A DNA stretch of 64,000 nucleotides from Sapria himalayana (lineage: Eukaryota; Streptophyta; Magnoliopsida; Malpighiales; Rafflesiaceae): the NCBI GenBank assembly GCA_029783825.1, contig JAREIK010010164.1, forward strand, positions 62,001 to 126,000, read 5' to 3'. Positions 35,719-50,865 of the stretch are shown here, one piece after another (position 1 is the first letter of the stretch; every line of letters starts with the position of its first letter). Made by a program: the position numbers and the translations under genes. Below the pieces are notes generated by a model. That model saw only the letters and a list, made by a program, of their open reading frames with translations, ran no database searches and was not told where the DNA came from.

Positions 35719-36289
35719 TGTTGTATCTATAATTTATTTTTTGATAATCTATTTGTATAAACAAATATTTTTTATTTTTTAATATTTTCATGAAGTGTAG
35801 AAAAAAAATATTAAGAGGCCTGGATGCAGTAGTAGCACAATAACGAAGGTCTCGCTTACCGGACAGCGGGCCGAAATTGGAGCTAAACCTGACCCGTCTT
35901 CATTATCCGACCCACTCCGGTTAAATGAACCAAAAGAAATTTTAATATAAAATATTTTATAATTTTATTTTCGGGTGGCTATTTTTGGAACCGTGGAACT
36001 GTTCATCGTCTCTCTCTCTTCTCTCTGTGCGATTTATCATGACTATTCTATGTGCTGCATACTGTAAGATATTTATGTTGCTTTAATCTGTAATGCAAAA
36101 GTATTTTCTAGCGGATTTAGTTAGTCATACTGAATGACTAGCAAACCACATTATTTTCGGTGTTTATTTCTAATTTTTTGATTCTATCATGGATGGTTGC
36201 AGAATTGTGATATATATATTGCTTATTTTATGTTGTTTCTGTGTTTCTGTATCTCAATCTCACTACCGTGGAAGCATAATTGCCCAACA
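35719..36289 (+). mobile_element. solo LTR, right-arm copy
   Basis: The element is 571 bp, begins TGTTGTATCTATAAT and ends GCATAATTGCCCAACA. It is flanked by ATTAT at 35714-35718 and 36290-36294. It is the reverse complement of the copy at 14802-15374, and the target duplication is the same site on the mirrored arm (ATAAT). By hand count the two differ at about 55-60 positions plus a few small indels over about 570 bp. Most changes are transitions, and many are at CG sites. No partner LTR or retrotransposon interior is present. The family appears to be Ty1-copia-like from its ends, but this is not proven. Confidence 0.93.
35944..36028 (+). promoter_or_regulatory. putative LTR promoter (TATA-like plus CT-rich leader)
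   Basis: TATAAAAT at 35946-35953 is followed about 55 bp later by a CT-rich tract (CTCTCTCTCTTCTCTCTG, 36009-36026). This is the arrangement of a U3 TATA box and start of R in plant retrotransposon LTRs. The same features are recognisable in the left-arm copy with substitutions. Activity is not implied. Confidence 0.4.
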
Positions 36290-39200
36290 ATTATATATGG
36301 TATACCAGTTTAATGGATCAATTATTTAGGGGTTTTATCATTTAGGAGTTTAGCAATTTAGGGTTTTGGGCATTTAGTGGTATATAGGTTTTATCTATAT
36401 AATAATTTTTTGATTTTTTTAGATTTTGAAAGGTTATATAACCTTTAAAAATAAATAATTTTTAAAATCTTTTGAAATCTTAATACAATGTATAATTATA
36501 TTAATCTTATTAATTATATATCATATAAATTCAATATAAATAATTTTAATGATAGATATAATAATAATGATACAAAATTAAATTAATAAACTATTATTAA
36601 TAATATACATTAATTAAAATATATTTAAATAACAAAAATGATTCAAAATTAAATAAAAATATATTATTAAATAATAATATTTAATTTTTAATTTTTACTA
36701 TTATTTTATAAGCTTATATATTTTTATGATTAAAAATAAATTATATAAATAATATCTGTCTCACTCGAAATTTATTTTGTAATTAATTTTTTTTCAAAAT
36801 TTAAATATAAATAATTAAAATGAATATTTAAAATTATAATAAATAGAAATAAAAATGAGATTTATTATTTATTAAGTAGTATACAGCTGTTATAAAGTTT
36901 ATGTATTTAGGGGTTTCGGGTTTTATGAGCTACTGATTTAAGTAAGTAAACATTTATTGGTTTATAGGTTTTATTTAAAAAAGAAATAACAAAAAAATTT
37001 TTTTTTATTCTTTCTCATTTTTTAAGATTATAACCATTGAAAATATAATAATTTTTAAATTTTTTTCAAAAGTGAATACAATATTTATTTATAATAATCA
37101 TAATAATTATATATCATATAAATTCAATATAAACAATTTTAATGATAGATATTCTAATAATTATCAAAAAATAAATTAAAAATCTATTATGAATAAGATT
37201 GATATTACTTAAAATATAATATCAAAACCTAAATTGATTCATAAGCAAAACAAAATATATCAGTAAATAATAATTATTTGTTTTTAAATTTTTATTATTT
37301 TTATAAGCTTAACTATTTTTTGATGAATAATATTTTTTATGAATTATATTTTTAACTCATAATTAATTTTTAATTAATAAAAATATAAAAATAAAAAACT
37401 AAACAATCAAAATTAATTTTTTAATTTATAAAGAAAAAAATTAAAATGAGATTTATTAAATATTATTTAGGGTATACCGGTTTAAAGGATTATCTATATA
37501 TGTGTATCGGAATTTTGTAGTTTAGTGATTTAAGTGCTTAGACATTTAGTGGTGTATATGTTTTATTTAAACAATGAAATAACGAAAAAAATTTATATTT
37601 TTTTATTTTTTGATATTTTCAAATGTTATAATCTTTTAAAATATAATAATTTTAAAATTTATTTCAAAAGTGAATACTATATTTAGTTATAATAATATTT
37701 ATATTTATATATCATATAAATTCAATATAAACATTTTTATTGAAAAATATTCTAATAATGATCAAAAATAAATTAATAATCAATAATTAATAAGATAGAT
37801 ATCAATTGAAATATATTTAAAAACCTAAAATGATTCAGAAGCAAAGCAAAATATTTTACTATATAATAATTTTTTGTTTTAAAATTTTCTTTCTTTTAAA
37901 AAGTTTATCTATATTTTTTGATGAAAAATAATTTATATTAATTATATTTGCGTAACTCTTAATTTAAATTAGATCTCTCTCACAAATAATTTATTTTGTA
38001 ATTAATATTTCTATAAAAATAAATTGATAAATAATTAAAAAAAAATTTAAAATTATACTGAATAAAAATTAAAATGAGATATATGATTTATAGTTTTTAT
38101 TTAAAGAATGAAAATATAAAAAATTAAATATTTTGATTTTTTTTAAATTTTGAAGGTTATAACCTTTGAAAATATAATAATTTTTAATTTTATTTAAATG
38201 TTAATATAATATTTAGTTATAATATTCTTAATAATTATATATAATGTAAACTCAATATAAATAATTTTATTAATAGATATTATAATAATGATCAATAAAA
38301 AATTAATAGACTATTATTAATAAGAATGATATAAATTAAAATATAATTGCAAAAACTAAAATGATTCAAATAAAAATAAAATATATTACAAAATAATAAA
38401 TTTTTGTTTTTAAAATTTTGCCTCTTTTTATAAGCATATATATTTTTTTGATATAAAATAAATTATTTTGAATAGATCTGTCTCTCTAATAATTTTTTTG
38501 TAATTAATCTTTCTATAAAAATAAATTGATAAATAATTAAAATAAAAATTTAAAATTATACTGAATAAAAATTAAAATGAGATTTATTATTTATTATTAA
38601 AGTATACCAGTTTAATTTTTTGACATTTAGGAATTTAGAGATTTATGTTTTTTGGCATTTAGTATTTTATAGGTTTTATTTAAACAAAAAAATAACAAAA
38701 AAAATTGTAATATTTTCTCATTTTTAGAGGTTATAACCCGTGAAAATATAATAAAATTTAAGATTTTCTGATATGAGAAAATAATATTTGTTATAATAAT
38801 ATTAATATTTTTATATCATATAAATTCAATATAAACAATTTTATTGATAGATATTATAATAAAGATCAAAAATTAATTTTATAAACAATTAATAATAAGA
38901 TTGATATTAATTAAAAAATATTTTGGAAACCAAAATTGATTTAAAATTAAAGTAAAATATATTACTAAATAATAATTTTTAATTTTTAAATTTTACTTCT
39001 TTTATAAGCGTATATATATTTTTTAATTAAAAATAAATTATTTAAATTATATTTGTCGCACTCATAATTTATTTTGTAATAAATATTTCTATAAAAATAA
39101 ACTAATAAATAATTAAAATGAATATTTAAATTTATAATAAATTGAAATAAAAATTAGATTTCTTAATTATTAAGTAGTAAATAGTAGTTTAATTGTTTAT

Positions 39201-42200
39201 ATATTTAGGCATTACGGGCTTTAGAAGTTTACTGATTTAACTGTGTATGCATTTAGTGGTTTATAGGTTTTATTTAAAAATTAAAATAACAAAATTTTTA
39301 TTTTTATTATTTTTTGATATTTTCAAAGGTTATAACCTTTGAAAATATAATAATTTTAATTTTTTTTCAAAAGTGAATTCAATATTTAGTTATAATAATC
39401 ATTATATTTATATTTCATATAAATTCAATATAAATAATTTTATTGATAAATATTCTAATAATTATCAAAAAATAAAATAATAATCTATTATTAATAAGAT
39501 AGATATCAATTAAAATATAATTAAAAAACCAAAAATAATTAAGAAACAAAGCAAAATATATTACTATATAATAATTTTTTAGTTTTGAATTCTTCTTTCT
39601 TTTTAAAAGTTTATCTATATTTTTTTGATGAAAAATAATTTATTTATATTATATTTGTGTAATTCATAATTTATTTTGTAATTAATATTTATATAAAAAT
39701 AAACAAATAAATATTAAAATGAATATTTAAAATTATAATGAAAAAAAATGATATTTATTCTTTATTATTTAAGGTAAACCGGTTTAATTAAAATAATATC
39801 TGTCTTACTATTAATTTATTTTGTAATTAATATTTCTAAAAAAATAAACTGTTAAATAATTAAAATAAAAATTTAAAATTATACTGAATAGAAATTAAAA
39901 TGAGATTTATGAATTATTATTATTATATACCAGTTTAATAGTTTAAGTATTTAAAGGTTGTGACGTTTAGAAGTTAAGTAATTTATGTTTTTTGGCATTT
40001 AGTGGTTTATAGGTTCTATTTAAACAATAAAATAATAATAAAATTATTTTTGATATTTCTTCACATTTTCAAAGGATATAACATATGAAAATATAATAAT
40101 TTTTAAATTTTTTTCAAATGTAAATATAATATTAAGTTATAATAATCTTAATAATTACAGTGCTAGATATTGTAATAATGATCAAACAAAATTTAATAAA
40201 CTATTATTAATAAGATAGATATTATTTAAATTATATTTGCAAAATCTAAATTTATTCAAAATCAAAGTAAAATATATTACTAAATAATAATTTATTTTAA
40301 TGTTTTGCTTTTTTTATAAGTTTATATTTTTGTTTTTATAAATAAATTATTTAAATTATATTTTTCTTACTAATAATTTATTTTATAATTTATAATTCTA
40401 TCATAATAAACTAATAAATAATTAAAATGAATATTTAAAATTATAATGAATACAAATAAAATTGAGATTTATTATATATTATTCAGGATATACCGGTTTA
40501 ATTGTTTAAGTATTTTGGTGTTTTTCTGGTTTAGAAGTTTAGTGATTTAATTGTTTAGAACTTTAGTGATTTATAGTTTTTATTTAAAGAATTAAAAAAC
40601 AAAAAATTTAATTTTTAGATTTTTTTTTAATTTTTGAAGGTACCTTTGAAAATATAATAAGTTTTAATTTTTTTAAATGTGAATTAAATATTTAGTAATA
40701 ATAATTTTAATAATTATATATAATGTGAACTCAATATAAATAAATTTATTGATATATATTATAATAATGATGAATAAATAAATTAATAAACAACTATTTA
40801 AAAGAAAGATAAATATTAAAATATAATTGTAAAATCTAAAATGATTCAAAATCAAAATAATATATTACTAAATAATAATTATTTATTTCTAAAAATTTGC
40901 CTTTTTTATAAGCATTAATTTAATGAAAAATAAATTATTTAAACTTTATATGTCGCACTAATAATTTATTTTGTAAATATTATTTCTATAACAATAAACT
41001 GATAAATAATTAAAATGAATATTTAAAATTATAATGAATACTAATAAAAATTAGATTTATGATTTATTTTTTGGACTATACTAATTTAATATTTGAAGTA
41101 TTATGGGCTTCGGGGTTTAGTAGTTTAGTCATTTTAAAATTTAGTCATTTAGTGGTTTATAGGTTTTATATAAAAAATAAAATAACAAAAATTTATTTTT
41201 GTTATTTTTTTCATTTTTGAATGTTATAACCTTTGAAAATATAATAATTTATAATTTTTTTTGAAAAGTGAATATAATATGAAGTTATAATAATAATAAT
41301 AATTATATATCATATAAATTTAATTTAAACTATTTTATTGATATATATTATAATAATGATTATATAAAAGTAATATACAATTATTAATTAAATAAATTTT
41401 GTTTAAATATATTTTATAAAACCTAAATTGATTAAAAATCAAAGTGAAATATTTTACTTAATATTAATTTTAAATTTTAAATATTTGTATCCATTAATAA
41501 GCCTATATATTTTTTGATGAAAAATAAAATATTTAAATTATATTTGTCTCACTAATAATTTATTTTTTAATTTATATTTCTATAAAATTAATCTAATAAA
41601 TAATTAAAATGTATATTTAAAATTATAATGAATACTAATAATAAAAATGAGATTTATTATTTATTATTTAGGGTATAACTATTTAATTGTTTAAGTTTTT
41701 TTTGGTTTTGGGGTTAATGAGTTTATTGATTTATATGTTTACACATTTAGGTGTTTATAGGTTTGATTTAATCAAAGAAATAACAATAAATTTATTTTTA
41801 TGAATTTTCGTGATTTTCAAATGTTATAACCTTTAAAAATATAATAATTTTATAATAGTTATAAAATATGAATACAATACTTATTTATAATAATCTTAAA
41901 AATTATATTTGTTGTATATTCAATATAAAAAAATTTATTAATATATATTATTATAATGATCAAAAAATAAAATAATAAACTATTATTAATAAAATAGATA
42001 TTAATTAAAATATATTTGTTGAAACCAAAATAATTCAAAATCAAAGTAAATTATATTACTAAATAAAATTTTAAATTTTTGAAATTTTGTTTATTTTTAT
42101 AAGCTTATTTTTTTAATAAAAAATAATTTATTTAAATTATATATGTCTCACTCATTATTTAATTTGTAATTAATATATCTATAAAAATAAACTAAAAAAT

Positions 42201-43468
42201 AATTAAAATGAATATTTAAAATTATAATGAATACAAATAAAAATGAGATTTATTATTTATTATTTAGTTTATATATGTTTAATGGTTTAAGTATTTAGGG
42301 GATTTTGGTGTTTAGGAGTCTAGAGATTTAAATGTTTAGGCATTTAGTGGTTTATAAATTTTATTTAAAAAATAAAAAAATTATTTTTGTGATTTTTTAT
42401 CATTTTTGAAGGTTATAACCTTTGAAAATATAATTATTTTTAAATTTTCTTTAGATGTAAATATAATATTTTGTTATAATAATCTTAATAATAATAAGAC
42501 ATTTAAATTGAATATTAGTAATTTTATTGTCATATATTAAATTGAATATTAATAAATTGAATATTAGTAATGTAAATATTAGTTAGATTGATAACAATTA
42601 AAATATAATTGCAAGACCTATATAAAAAGATTCAAAATCAAAGTAAAATATATTACTAAATAATACTTTTTTGTTTTTATATTTTTACTTCTTTTTATAA
42701 GCTTATATTTTTTTTTGATTGAAATTAAATTATTAAAATTATATTTAAAATTATAATGAATACAAATTAAAATTAGATTTATGATTTATTATATGTGGTA
42801 TACGAGTTTATGGTTTGATTATTTAAACTTTTGATGTTTAGGAGTTTATTAATTATGTTTTTAGGCATTTAGTCGTTTATAGGTTTTATTTATATAATAA
42901 AAATAAAATTTTTTTTTTTAGATTTTTTCTGATTTTCAAAGGTTATAACCATTAAAAATAAATTAATATTTAATATTTTTTGAAATGTGAATATAATATT
43001 TAGTTTTATTAATATTAATAATATATATGATATAAATTCAATATAAATAATTTTATTTATAGATATTATAATAATGATCAAATATTAAATTAATAAACTA
43101 CTAATAATAAGATAGATATTAATTAAAAAATATTTACTAAACCCAAATTGATTCAAAATTAAAGTAAAATATATTACTGGATAATAATTTTTAATTTTTA
43201 AATTTTTACTTCTTTTATAATCATATATATATATATTATTTGATTAAAAATAAATTATTTAAATTATATGTGTCGCACTCATAATTTATTTTGTAATAAA
43301 AATTTCTATAAAAATAAACTAATAAATAATTAAAATGAATATTTAAATTATAATATATTGAAATAAAATTTAATTTATTAAGTCATATATAGCGGTTTAA
43401 TGGTTTATGTATTTAGGCATTACGGGGTTTAAAAGTTTACTGATATAAGTATGTATGCATTTAGTGGT
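36290..43468 (-). repeat. AT-rich satellite, inverted arm, E-D-C then rearranged order to G-F-E
   Basis: Mirrored octamer tracts end near 36383 (E), 36962 (D), 37555 (C), 38092 (H), 38660 (B), 39260 (A), 40012 (B), 40572 (H), 41158, 41757 (G), 42351 (F), 42886 (E, truncated) and 43469 (A). A composite B join is near 37970, so the order departs from the left arm after C. The palindrome near 40639 has lost the centre TTATAA, leaving GGTACC. At 36432-36443 the centre is expanded to GGTTATATAACC. Around 42505-42590 the text ATTGAATATTAGTAA is repeated three times. Confidence 0.88.
39317..39348. repeat. perfect 32-bp unit palindrome on the reversed arm
   Basis: It has the same 16-base half-site as 4901-4932. 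In this reversed arm it lies just after the A octamer tract near 39260, as expected for mirrored units. Confidence 0.95.
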
Positions 43469-46400
43469 TTATAGGTTTTATTAAAAAAATAAAATAACAT
43501 AAATTTTATTTTTATTATTTTTTCATATTTCCAAAGGTTATAACCTTTGTAAATATAATAATTTTAAAATTTTATTCAAAAGTGAATTCAATATTTAGTT
43601 ATAATAATCATTATATTTATATATCATATAAATTTAATATACACAATTTTATTGATAAATATTCCAATAATGATAAAAAAAATTAATAAACAATTATTAA
43701 TAAGATAGATATCAATTAAAATATAAATACAAAATCTAAAATGATTCAAAAGGAGAGCAAAATATATTACTATATAATAAATTTTAGTTTTTAAATTTTT
43801 ATTCTTTTTATAAATTTATCTATTTTTTTCGATGAAAAATAATTTATATAAATTATATTTGTTCTAACTCATAATTTATTTTGTAATTAATATTTATATA
43901 ACAATAAACAAAAAAATAATTAAAATTAATATTTAAAATTATAATGAAAAAAATAATATTTAGATTTATTATTATTATTATTATTTAGGGTTACCGGTTT
44001 AAAAGGATTATTATTTATTATTTAGGGTTTTAGAGATTTAAGAGTTATTTAATTAAGTGTTTAGGCATTTAGTGGTTTATAGGTTTTATTTAAATAATGA
44101 AATATCAAAAAAAATTATTTTTTTATTTTTTCACATTTTTAAAGGTTATAACCTTTGAAAATATAATAATTTTAAAAATCTTTTCAAAAGTGAATTCAAT
44201 ATTTACTTATAATAATGATTATATTTAAATATCAAATAAATTAATATAAACAATTTTATTGATAAATATTCTAATAATGATCAAAAAATAAATTAATAAT
44301 CTATTATTAATAAGATAGATGAAATTAAAATATAATTACAAAACCAATAATGATCCAGAAGCATAGCAAATTATATTATTATATAATAATTTTTTGTTTT
44401 AATTTTTTTTCTTTTAATAAGTTTATCTATATTTTTTTGATGAAAAATAATTTATATAAATTATAATTGTCTAACACATAATTTATTTTGTTATTAATAT
44501 TTATATAAAAATAAACAAAGTAAATAATTAAAATGAATATTTAAAATTATAATGAAAAAAATAAAAATGAGATTTATTGTTTATTATTTAGGATATATCT
44601 GATTAAAAAAAATTATATATTTAAGGTTTTGAGATTTAGAAGTTATTCATTTAAGTATTTATGCATTTAGTGGTTTATAGGTTTTATTTAAACATTGAAA
44701 TAACAAATAAACTATTTTTGATATTTTTTCAAAATTTCAAAGATTATAACCTTTGAAAATATAATAATTTTAAAATTTTTTAAAAATGTGAATATAATAT
44801 TTAGTAATAATTATTATTATAACAATATATAATATAAACTAAATATAAACAATTTTATTGATAGATATTATATTAATTATTAAAAAATAAATTAATTAAC
44901 TATTATTAATATGATAGATATAAATTAAAATTTAATTACAAAACTAAAATGATTAAAAATCAAAGTAAATTTTTTACATAATAATAATTTTTTTTTAGTT
45001 TTGCCTCATTTTATAGGATTATATATTTTTTGATAAAAAATAAATTATTTAATTATATTTGTATCACTCATAATTTATTTTGTAATTAATATTTCAAAAA
45101 ATTATTTAAATTATATTTATGGTTTACTAGTTTAAAGGTTTAAGTATTTAGGGGCTTCGGGGTTTAAAAGTTTAGAGATTTATGTGTTAGGTATTTAATG
45201 GTTTATAAGATTATTTAAACAATGATATAACAAAAAATTTATTTTTGTTATTTTTTCTCATTTTCGAAGGTTATATAACCTTTGAAAATATAAGAATTTT
45301 TAAATTTTTTAAATGTGAATACTATATTTAGTTTTGATAATATTAATAATTATATATCATGTAAATTCAATATAAACAATTATATTGATAGATATTATAT
45401 TAATGATCGAAAAATAAATTAATAAACTATTATAAATAAGATATATATTATTTAAAATATATTTGCAAAACCTAAATTTATTTAAAATCAAAGTAAAATA
45501 AATTACTAAATAATAATGTTTTTGATGTTTTGCTTATTTTTATAAGTTTATATTTTTTGTTCTTAAAAGTATATTATTTAAATTATATTTTTCTTCCTCA
45601 TAATATATTTTGTTATTTATAATTCTATAAAAATAAACTAAAAAAATAATTAAAATGAATATTTAAAATTATAATGAATACAAATAAAAGTGAGATTTAT
45701 TATTTATTATTCAGTATATACACTTTTAATGGTTTAGGTATTTAGTTATTTTGGGGTTTAGTGATTTAAGTGTTTATGCCTTTAGTGATTTATAGTTTTT
45801 ATTTAAAGAATTAAAAAACAAAAAATTTAATTTATTGTTTTTTTTAATTTTTGAAGGTTATAACCTTTGAAAATATAATAATTTTTAATTTTGTTTAAAT
45901 GTGAATATAATATTTAGTTATAATAATCTTAATAATTATATATAATGTAAACTCAATATAAATAATTTTATTAATAGATATTATAATAAAGATCAATAAA
46001 TAATTAATAAACTATTATTAAAATTAATGATATAAATTAAAACATAAAAGCAAAATCTAAAATGATACAAAATCAAAATAAAATATTTTACTAAATAATA
46101 AATTTTTGTTTTTAAAATTGTGCCTATTTTTATAAGCTTATATTTTTTTGATGAAATATAAATTATTTAAAGTATATCAGTCTCACTAATAATTTATTTT
46201 GTAATTAATATTTCTATAAAAATAAACTAATAAATAATTAAAATAAAAATTTAAAATTATACTGAATAAAAATTAAAATGAGATTTATGAATTTATTATT
46301 AATGTACACCTGTTTAATGGTTTAAGTATTTAGAAGTTTTGTCGCTTAAAAGTTTAGCAATTTATGTTTTTAGGCATTTAGTGGTTTATAGGTTTTATTT

Positions 46401-48265
46401 AAACAATAAAATAACAATAAAAAATTTGAAATTTTTTCTCATTTTCATAGGTTATAACCTTTAAAAATATAATAATATTTAAAATTTTTTGAAATGTGAA
46501 TACAATATTTAGTTATTTTAATATTAATAAATATATATCATTTAAATTCAATATAAACAATTTTATTCATAGATAAAATAATAATGATGAAAAATTAAAT
46601 TAATAAACAATTAATAATAAGATAGATATTAATTAAAAAATATTTACAATACCCAAATCAATTCAAGATTAAACTATAATAAATTAATGTATAATAATTT
46701 TTAATTTTTAAATTTTTACTTCTTTTATGAGCATATATATTTTTTAATTAAAAATAAATTATTTAAATTATATTTGTCGCACTCATAATTTATTTTGTAA
46801 TAAATATTTTATAAAAATATACTAATAAATAATTAATATCAATATTTAAAATTATAATAAATAAAATAAAAATTAGATTTATTAATTATTAAGTAGTATA
46901 TAGCGGTTTAATAGTTTATGTATTTAGGAGTTTACTAATTTACCTATATATGCATTTAGTGGTTTATATGTTTTATTTGAAAAATAAAATAACAAAAAAT
47001 TTATTTTTGTTATTTTTTGATATTTTCAAAGGTTATAACATTTGAAAATACATTAAATTTTAAATTTTTTTCTAAAGTGAATACAATCTTTAGTCATAAT
47101 AATCATTATATTTATATATTATATAAATTCAATATAAATAATTTTATTGATAAATATTTCAATAATGATCAAAGAATAAATTATAATGAAATAAATAATA
47201 TTGAGATTTATTATTTATTATTTAGGGTATACCTGTTTAAAATGATTATCTATTTTAAAATAAATCATTAAAATTAGATATAATATAAACTAATTCTAAT
47301 TAATTTTATTGATAGATATGATATTAATTATCAAAATATAAATTAATAAACTATTATTAATATGATAGATATAAATTAAATATAAATAATTTTAATGACA
47401 GATATTATAATTATGATCAAAAATTAAATTAATAAACTATTATTAATAATATAAATATTAATTAAAATATATTTACATTACACAAAATGATTAAAAATCA
47501 AATAAAAATATATTACTAAATAATAATATTTAATTTTTAAATTTTCCATCTTTTTATAAGCTTATATTTTTATGATTAAAAATAAATTATTTAAATATTA
47601 TCTGTCTCACTCGAAATTTATTTTATAATAATTTTTCTAAAAAATTAAAATATAAATAATTTTTAAATTTTTTTCAAAAGTGAATACAATATTTATTTAT
47701 AATAATCATAATAATTATATATCATATAAATTCAATATAAATAATTTTATTCATAGATATTCTAATAATTATTAAAAAATAAATTAAAAATCTATTATGA
47801 ATAACATTGATATTACTTAAAATATAATATTAAAACCTAAAATGATTGAAAACCAAAGCAAAATAAATTACTTAATAATAAATTAATTAATAAACTAGTA
47901 TTAATAAGAATGCTATAAATTAAAATATAATTACAAAATCTAAAATAATTCAAAATCAAAATAAGATATATTAATAAAAAATAATTTTTTATTTTTAAAA
48001 TTTTGCCTCTTTTTATAAGCATATATATTTTTTTAATGAAAAATAAATTATTTAAATTATATCTGTCTCACTAATAATTTATTTTGTAATAATTTTTTTA
48101 TAAAAATAAACTGATAAATAATTAAAATGAATATTTAAAATTATAATGAATACTAATGAAAATGAGAATTATGATTTATTATTTAAACTATACTAATTTA
48201 ATGTTTTGAGTATTTATGAGCTTTGTGGATTAGAAGTTTACTCATTTTAGTATTTAGACATTTAG
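43469..48265 (-). repeat. AT-rich satellite, inverted arm, with fused partial units
   Basis: Mirrored octamer tracts end near 43469, 44080, 44675, 45206 (I), 45792 (H), 46385 (B), 46965 (A) and 48266. Between about 47240 and 47880 no octamer tract is found. Instead several partial units are joined end to end, with breaks near 47275, 47380, 47655 and 47880. The palindrome at 45269-45280 has the expanded centre GGTTATATAACC. No gene is visible. Confidence 0.87.
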
Positions 48266-50865
48266 TGGTTTATAGGTTTTATTTAGTAAATAAAATAAAA
48301 TAAAGTATTTTTGTTATTTTTTCTCATTTTTGAAGATTATAACATTTGAAAATATAATAATTTTTAATTTTTTTTTGAAAAGTGAATACAATATGAAGTT
48401 AATAATCATAAAAATTTAATATCATATAAATTCAATATAAATTATTTTATTGGTATATATTATAATAATGATCATACAAAATATTAATAAACAATTATTA
48501 ATAAGTTAAATATTGTTTAAATTATATTTGAAAAACCTAAAATGATTCAAAATCAAAGTTAAATATTTTCTTAAATATTAATTTTAAATTTTTAAATTTT
48601 TGTATCCATTATATGCTTATATATTTTTTGATAAAAAATAAATTTTTTAAATTATATTTGCCTCTCTATTAATTTATTTTTTAATTTATATTTCTATAAA
48701 AAATAAACTAATAAATAATTAAGAGTATGTTTAAAATTATAATGAATACTAATAAAAATGAGATTTATTATTTATTATATATAGTATACTGGTTTAATGG
48801 TTAAATTATTTAGGGGTTTTGTCGTTTAGAAGTTTAGCAATTTATGTTTTTAGGCATTTAGTGGTTTATAGGTTTTATTTATATAAAAAAAAATAAAAAA
48901 ATTTTTTTTTGATTTTTTCTGATTTTCAAAGGTTATAATCTTTGAAAAAAAAATAATTTTTAAAATTTTTTGAAATGTGAATACCATGTATAATTATATT
49001 AATCTTACTAATTATATATCATATAAATTAAATATAAATAATTTTAATGATAGATATTATAATAATGATCAAAAATTAAATTAACAAACTTTTATTAAAA
49101 ATCTAAATATTAATTAAAATATATTTACATAACACAAAATTATTCAAAATCAAGTCAAAATATATTACTAAATAATAATATTTAATTTTTAAATTTTTAT
49201 TTCTTTTTATAAGCTTATATATTTTTTTTGATTAAATATAAATTATTTTACTATTATTTGTCTCATTCGAAATTTATTTCGAATTAATTTTTCTAAAAAA
49301 TTAAACTATAAATAATTAAAATGAATATTTAACATTATAATAAATAGAAATATAAATGAGATTTATTATTTAATATGTAGAATATAGCTATTAAAAGGTT
49401 TATCTATTTAAGGGTTTCGGGGTTTATTAACTTACTGATTTAAGTAAGAAATCATTTAATGATATATAGGTTTTATTTAAAAAATAAAATAACAAAAAAT
49501 TTATTTTTATTATTTTTTATCATTTTTTAAGGATATAACATTTGAAAATATAATAATTTTAAAATTTGTTTCAAAAGTGAATACAATATTTATTTATAAT
49601 AATCATAATAATTATATATCAAAAAATAAACAATATAAACAATTTTATTGATAGATATTCTAATAATTATCAAAAAATAAATTAATAATCTATTATGAAT
49701 AAGATTGATATTACTTAAAATATAATATCAAAACCTAAAATGATTCAAAAGCAAAGCAAAATATATAACTAAATAATAATTATTTGTTTTTAAATTTTTA
49801 TTCTTTTTATAAGCTTATCTATTTTTTGATGAAAATTAAGTTTATAAATTATATTTTTAACTCATAATTTATTTTATAATTAATACAGATATACAAATAA
49901 AAAACTAATAATCAAAATGATTTTTTTAAATTATAATGAAAACAAATAAAAATAAGATTTATTAATTATTATTTAGTGTATACCAGTTTAAAGGATTATC
50001 TATATTGGGGTATCGGGATTTTTTATTTAGTGATTTAAGTGTTTAGGCATTTAGTGGTGTATAGGATTTATTTAAACAATGAAATAACATAAAAAATATA
50101 TTTTTTTTCTATTTTTTCACATATTCAAAGGTTATAATCTTTGAAAATATAAAAATTATAAAACTTTTTTCAAAAGTCAATACAATATTTAGTTAAAATA
50201 ATTATTAAATTTATATATCATATAAATTCAATATAAACATTTTTATTGATAAATATTCTAATAATGATCAAAAAATAAATTAATAATCTATTATTAATAA
50301 GATATATATCATTTAGAATAAATTACAAATATTAAAATGATTCAGAAGATAAGCAAAATATATTACTATATAAAATTTGTTGTTTTGAAATTTGTTTTTT
50401 AAAATTTATCTATATTTTTTTTGATGAAAAATAATTTATATAATTTATATTTGTTTAACACAATTTATTGTGTAATTAATATTTATATAAAAATATACAA
50501 ATAAATAATTAAAATGAATATTTAAAATTATAATGAAAAAAAATAAGTTTTATTATTTATTATTTAGGGTATACCAGTTTAATTTAAATTAGATCTATCT
50601 AACTATAATTTATTTTGTAATTAATATTTTAAATAAAAATAAACTGATAAATAATAAAAGTAAAAATTTAAAATTAAATTGAATAAAAATTAAAATGAAA
50701 TTTATGATTTATAATTAATGTATATTAGTTTAATTGTTTAAGTATTTAGAGGTTTTGTCATTTAAGAGTTTAGCGATTTATATTTTTAGGCATTTAGTGG
50801 TTTATAGGTTTTATTTAAATAATAAAATAACAATAAAAAATTTAGCAATTTTTTCTAATTTTCAT

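Noticed and set aside
14802..36289. The two LTRs as the ends of one 21-kb retrotransposon
   Set aside because: They are in opposite orientation, each has its own complete target duplication, and the DNA between them is satellite with no gag or pol text.
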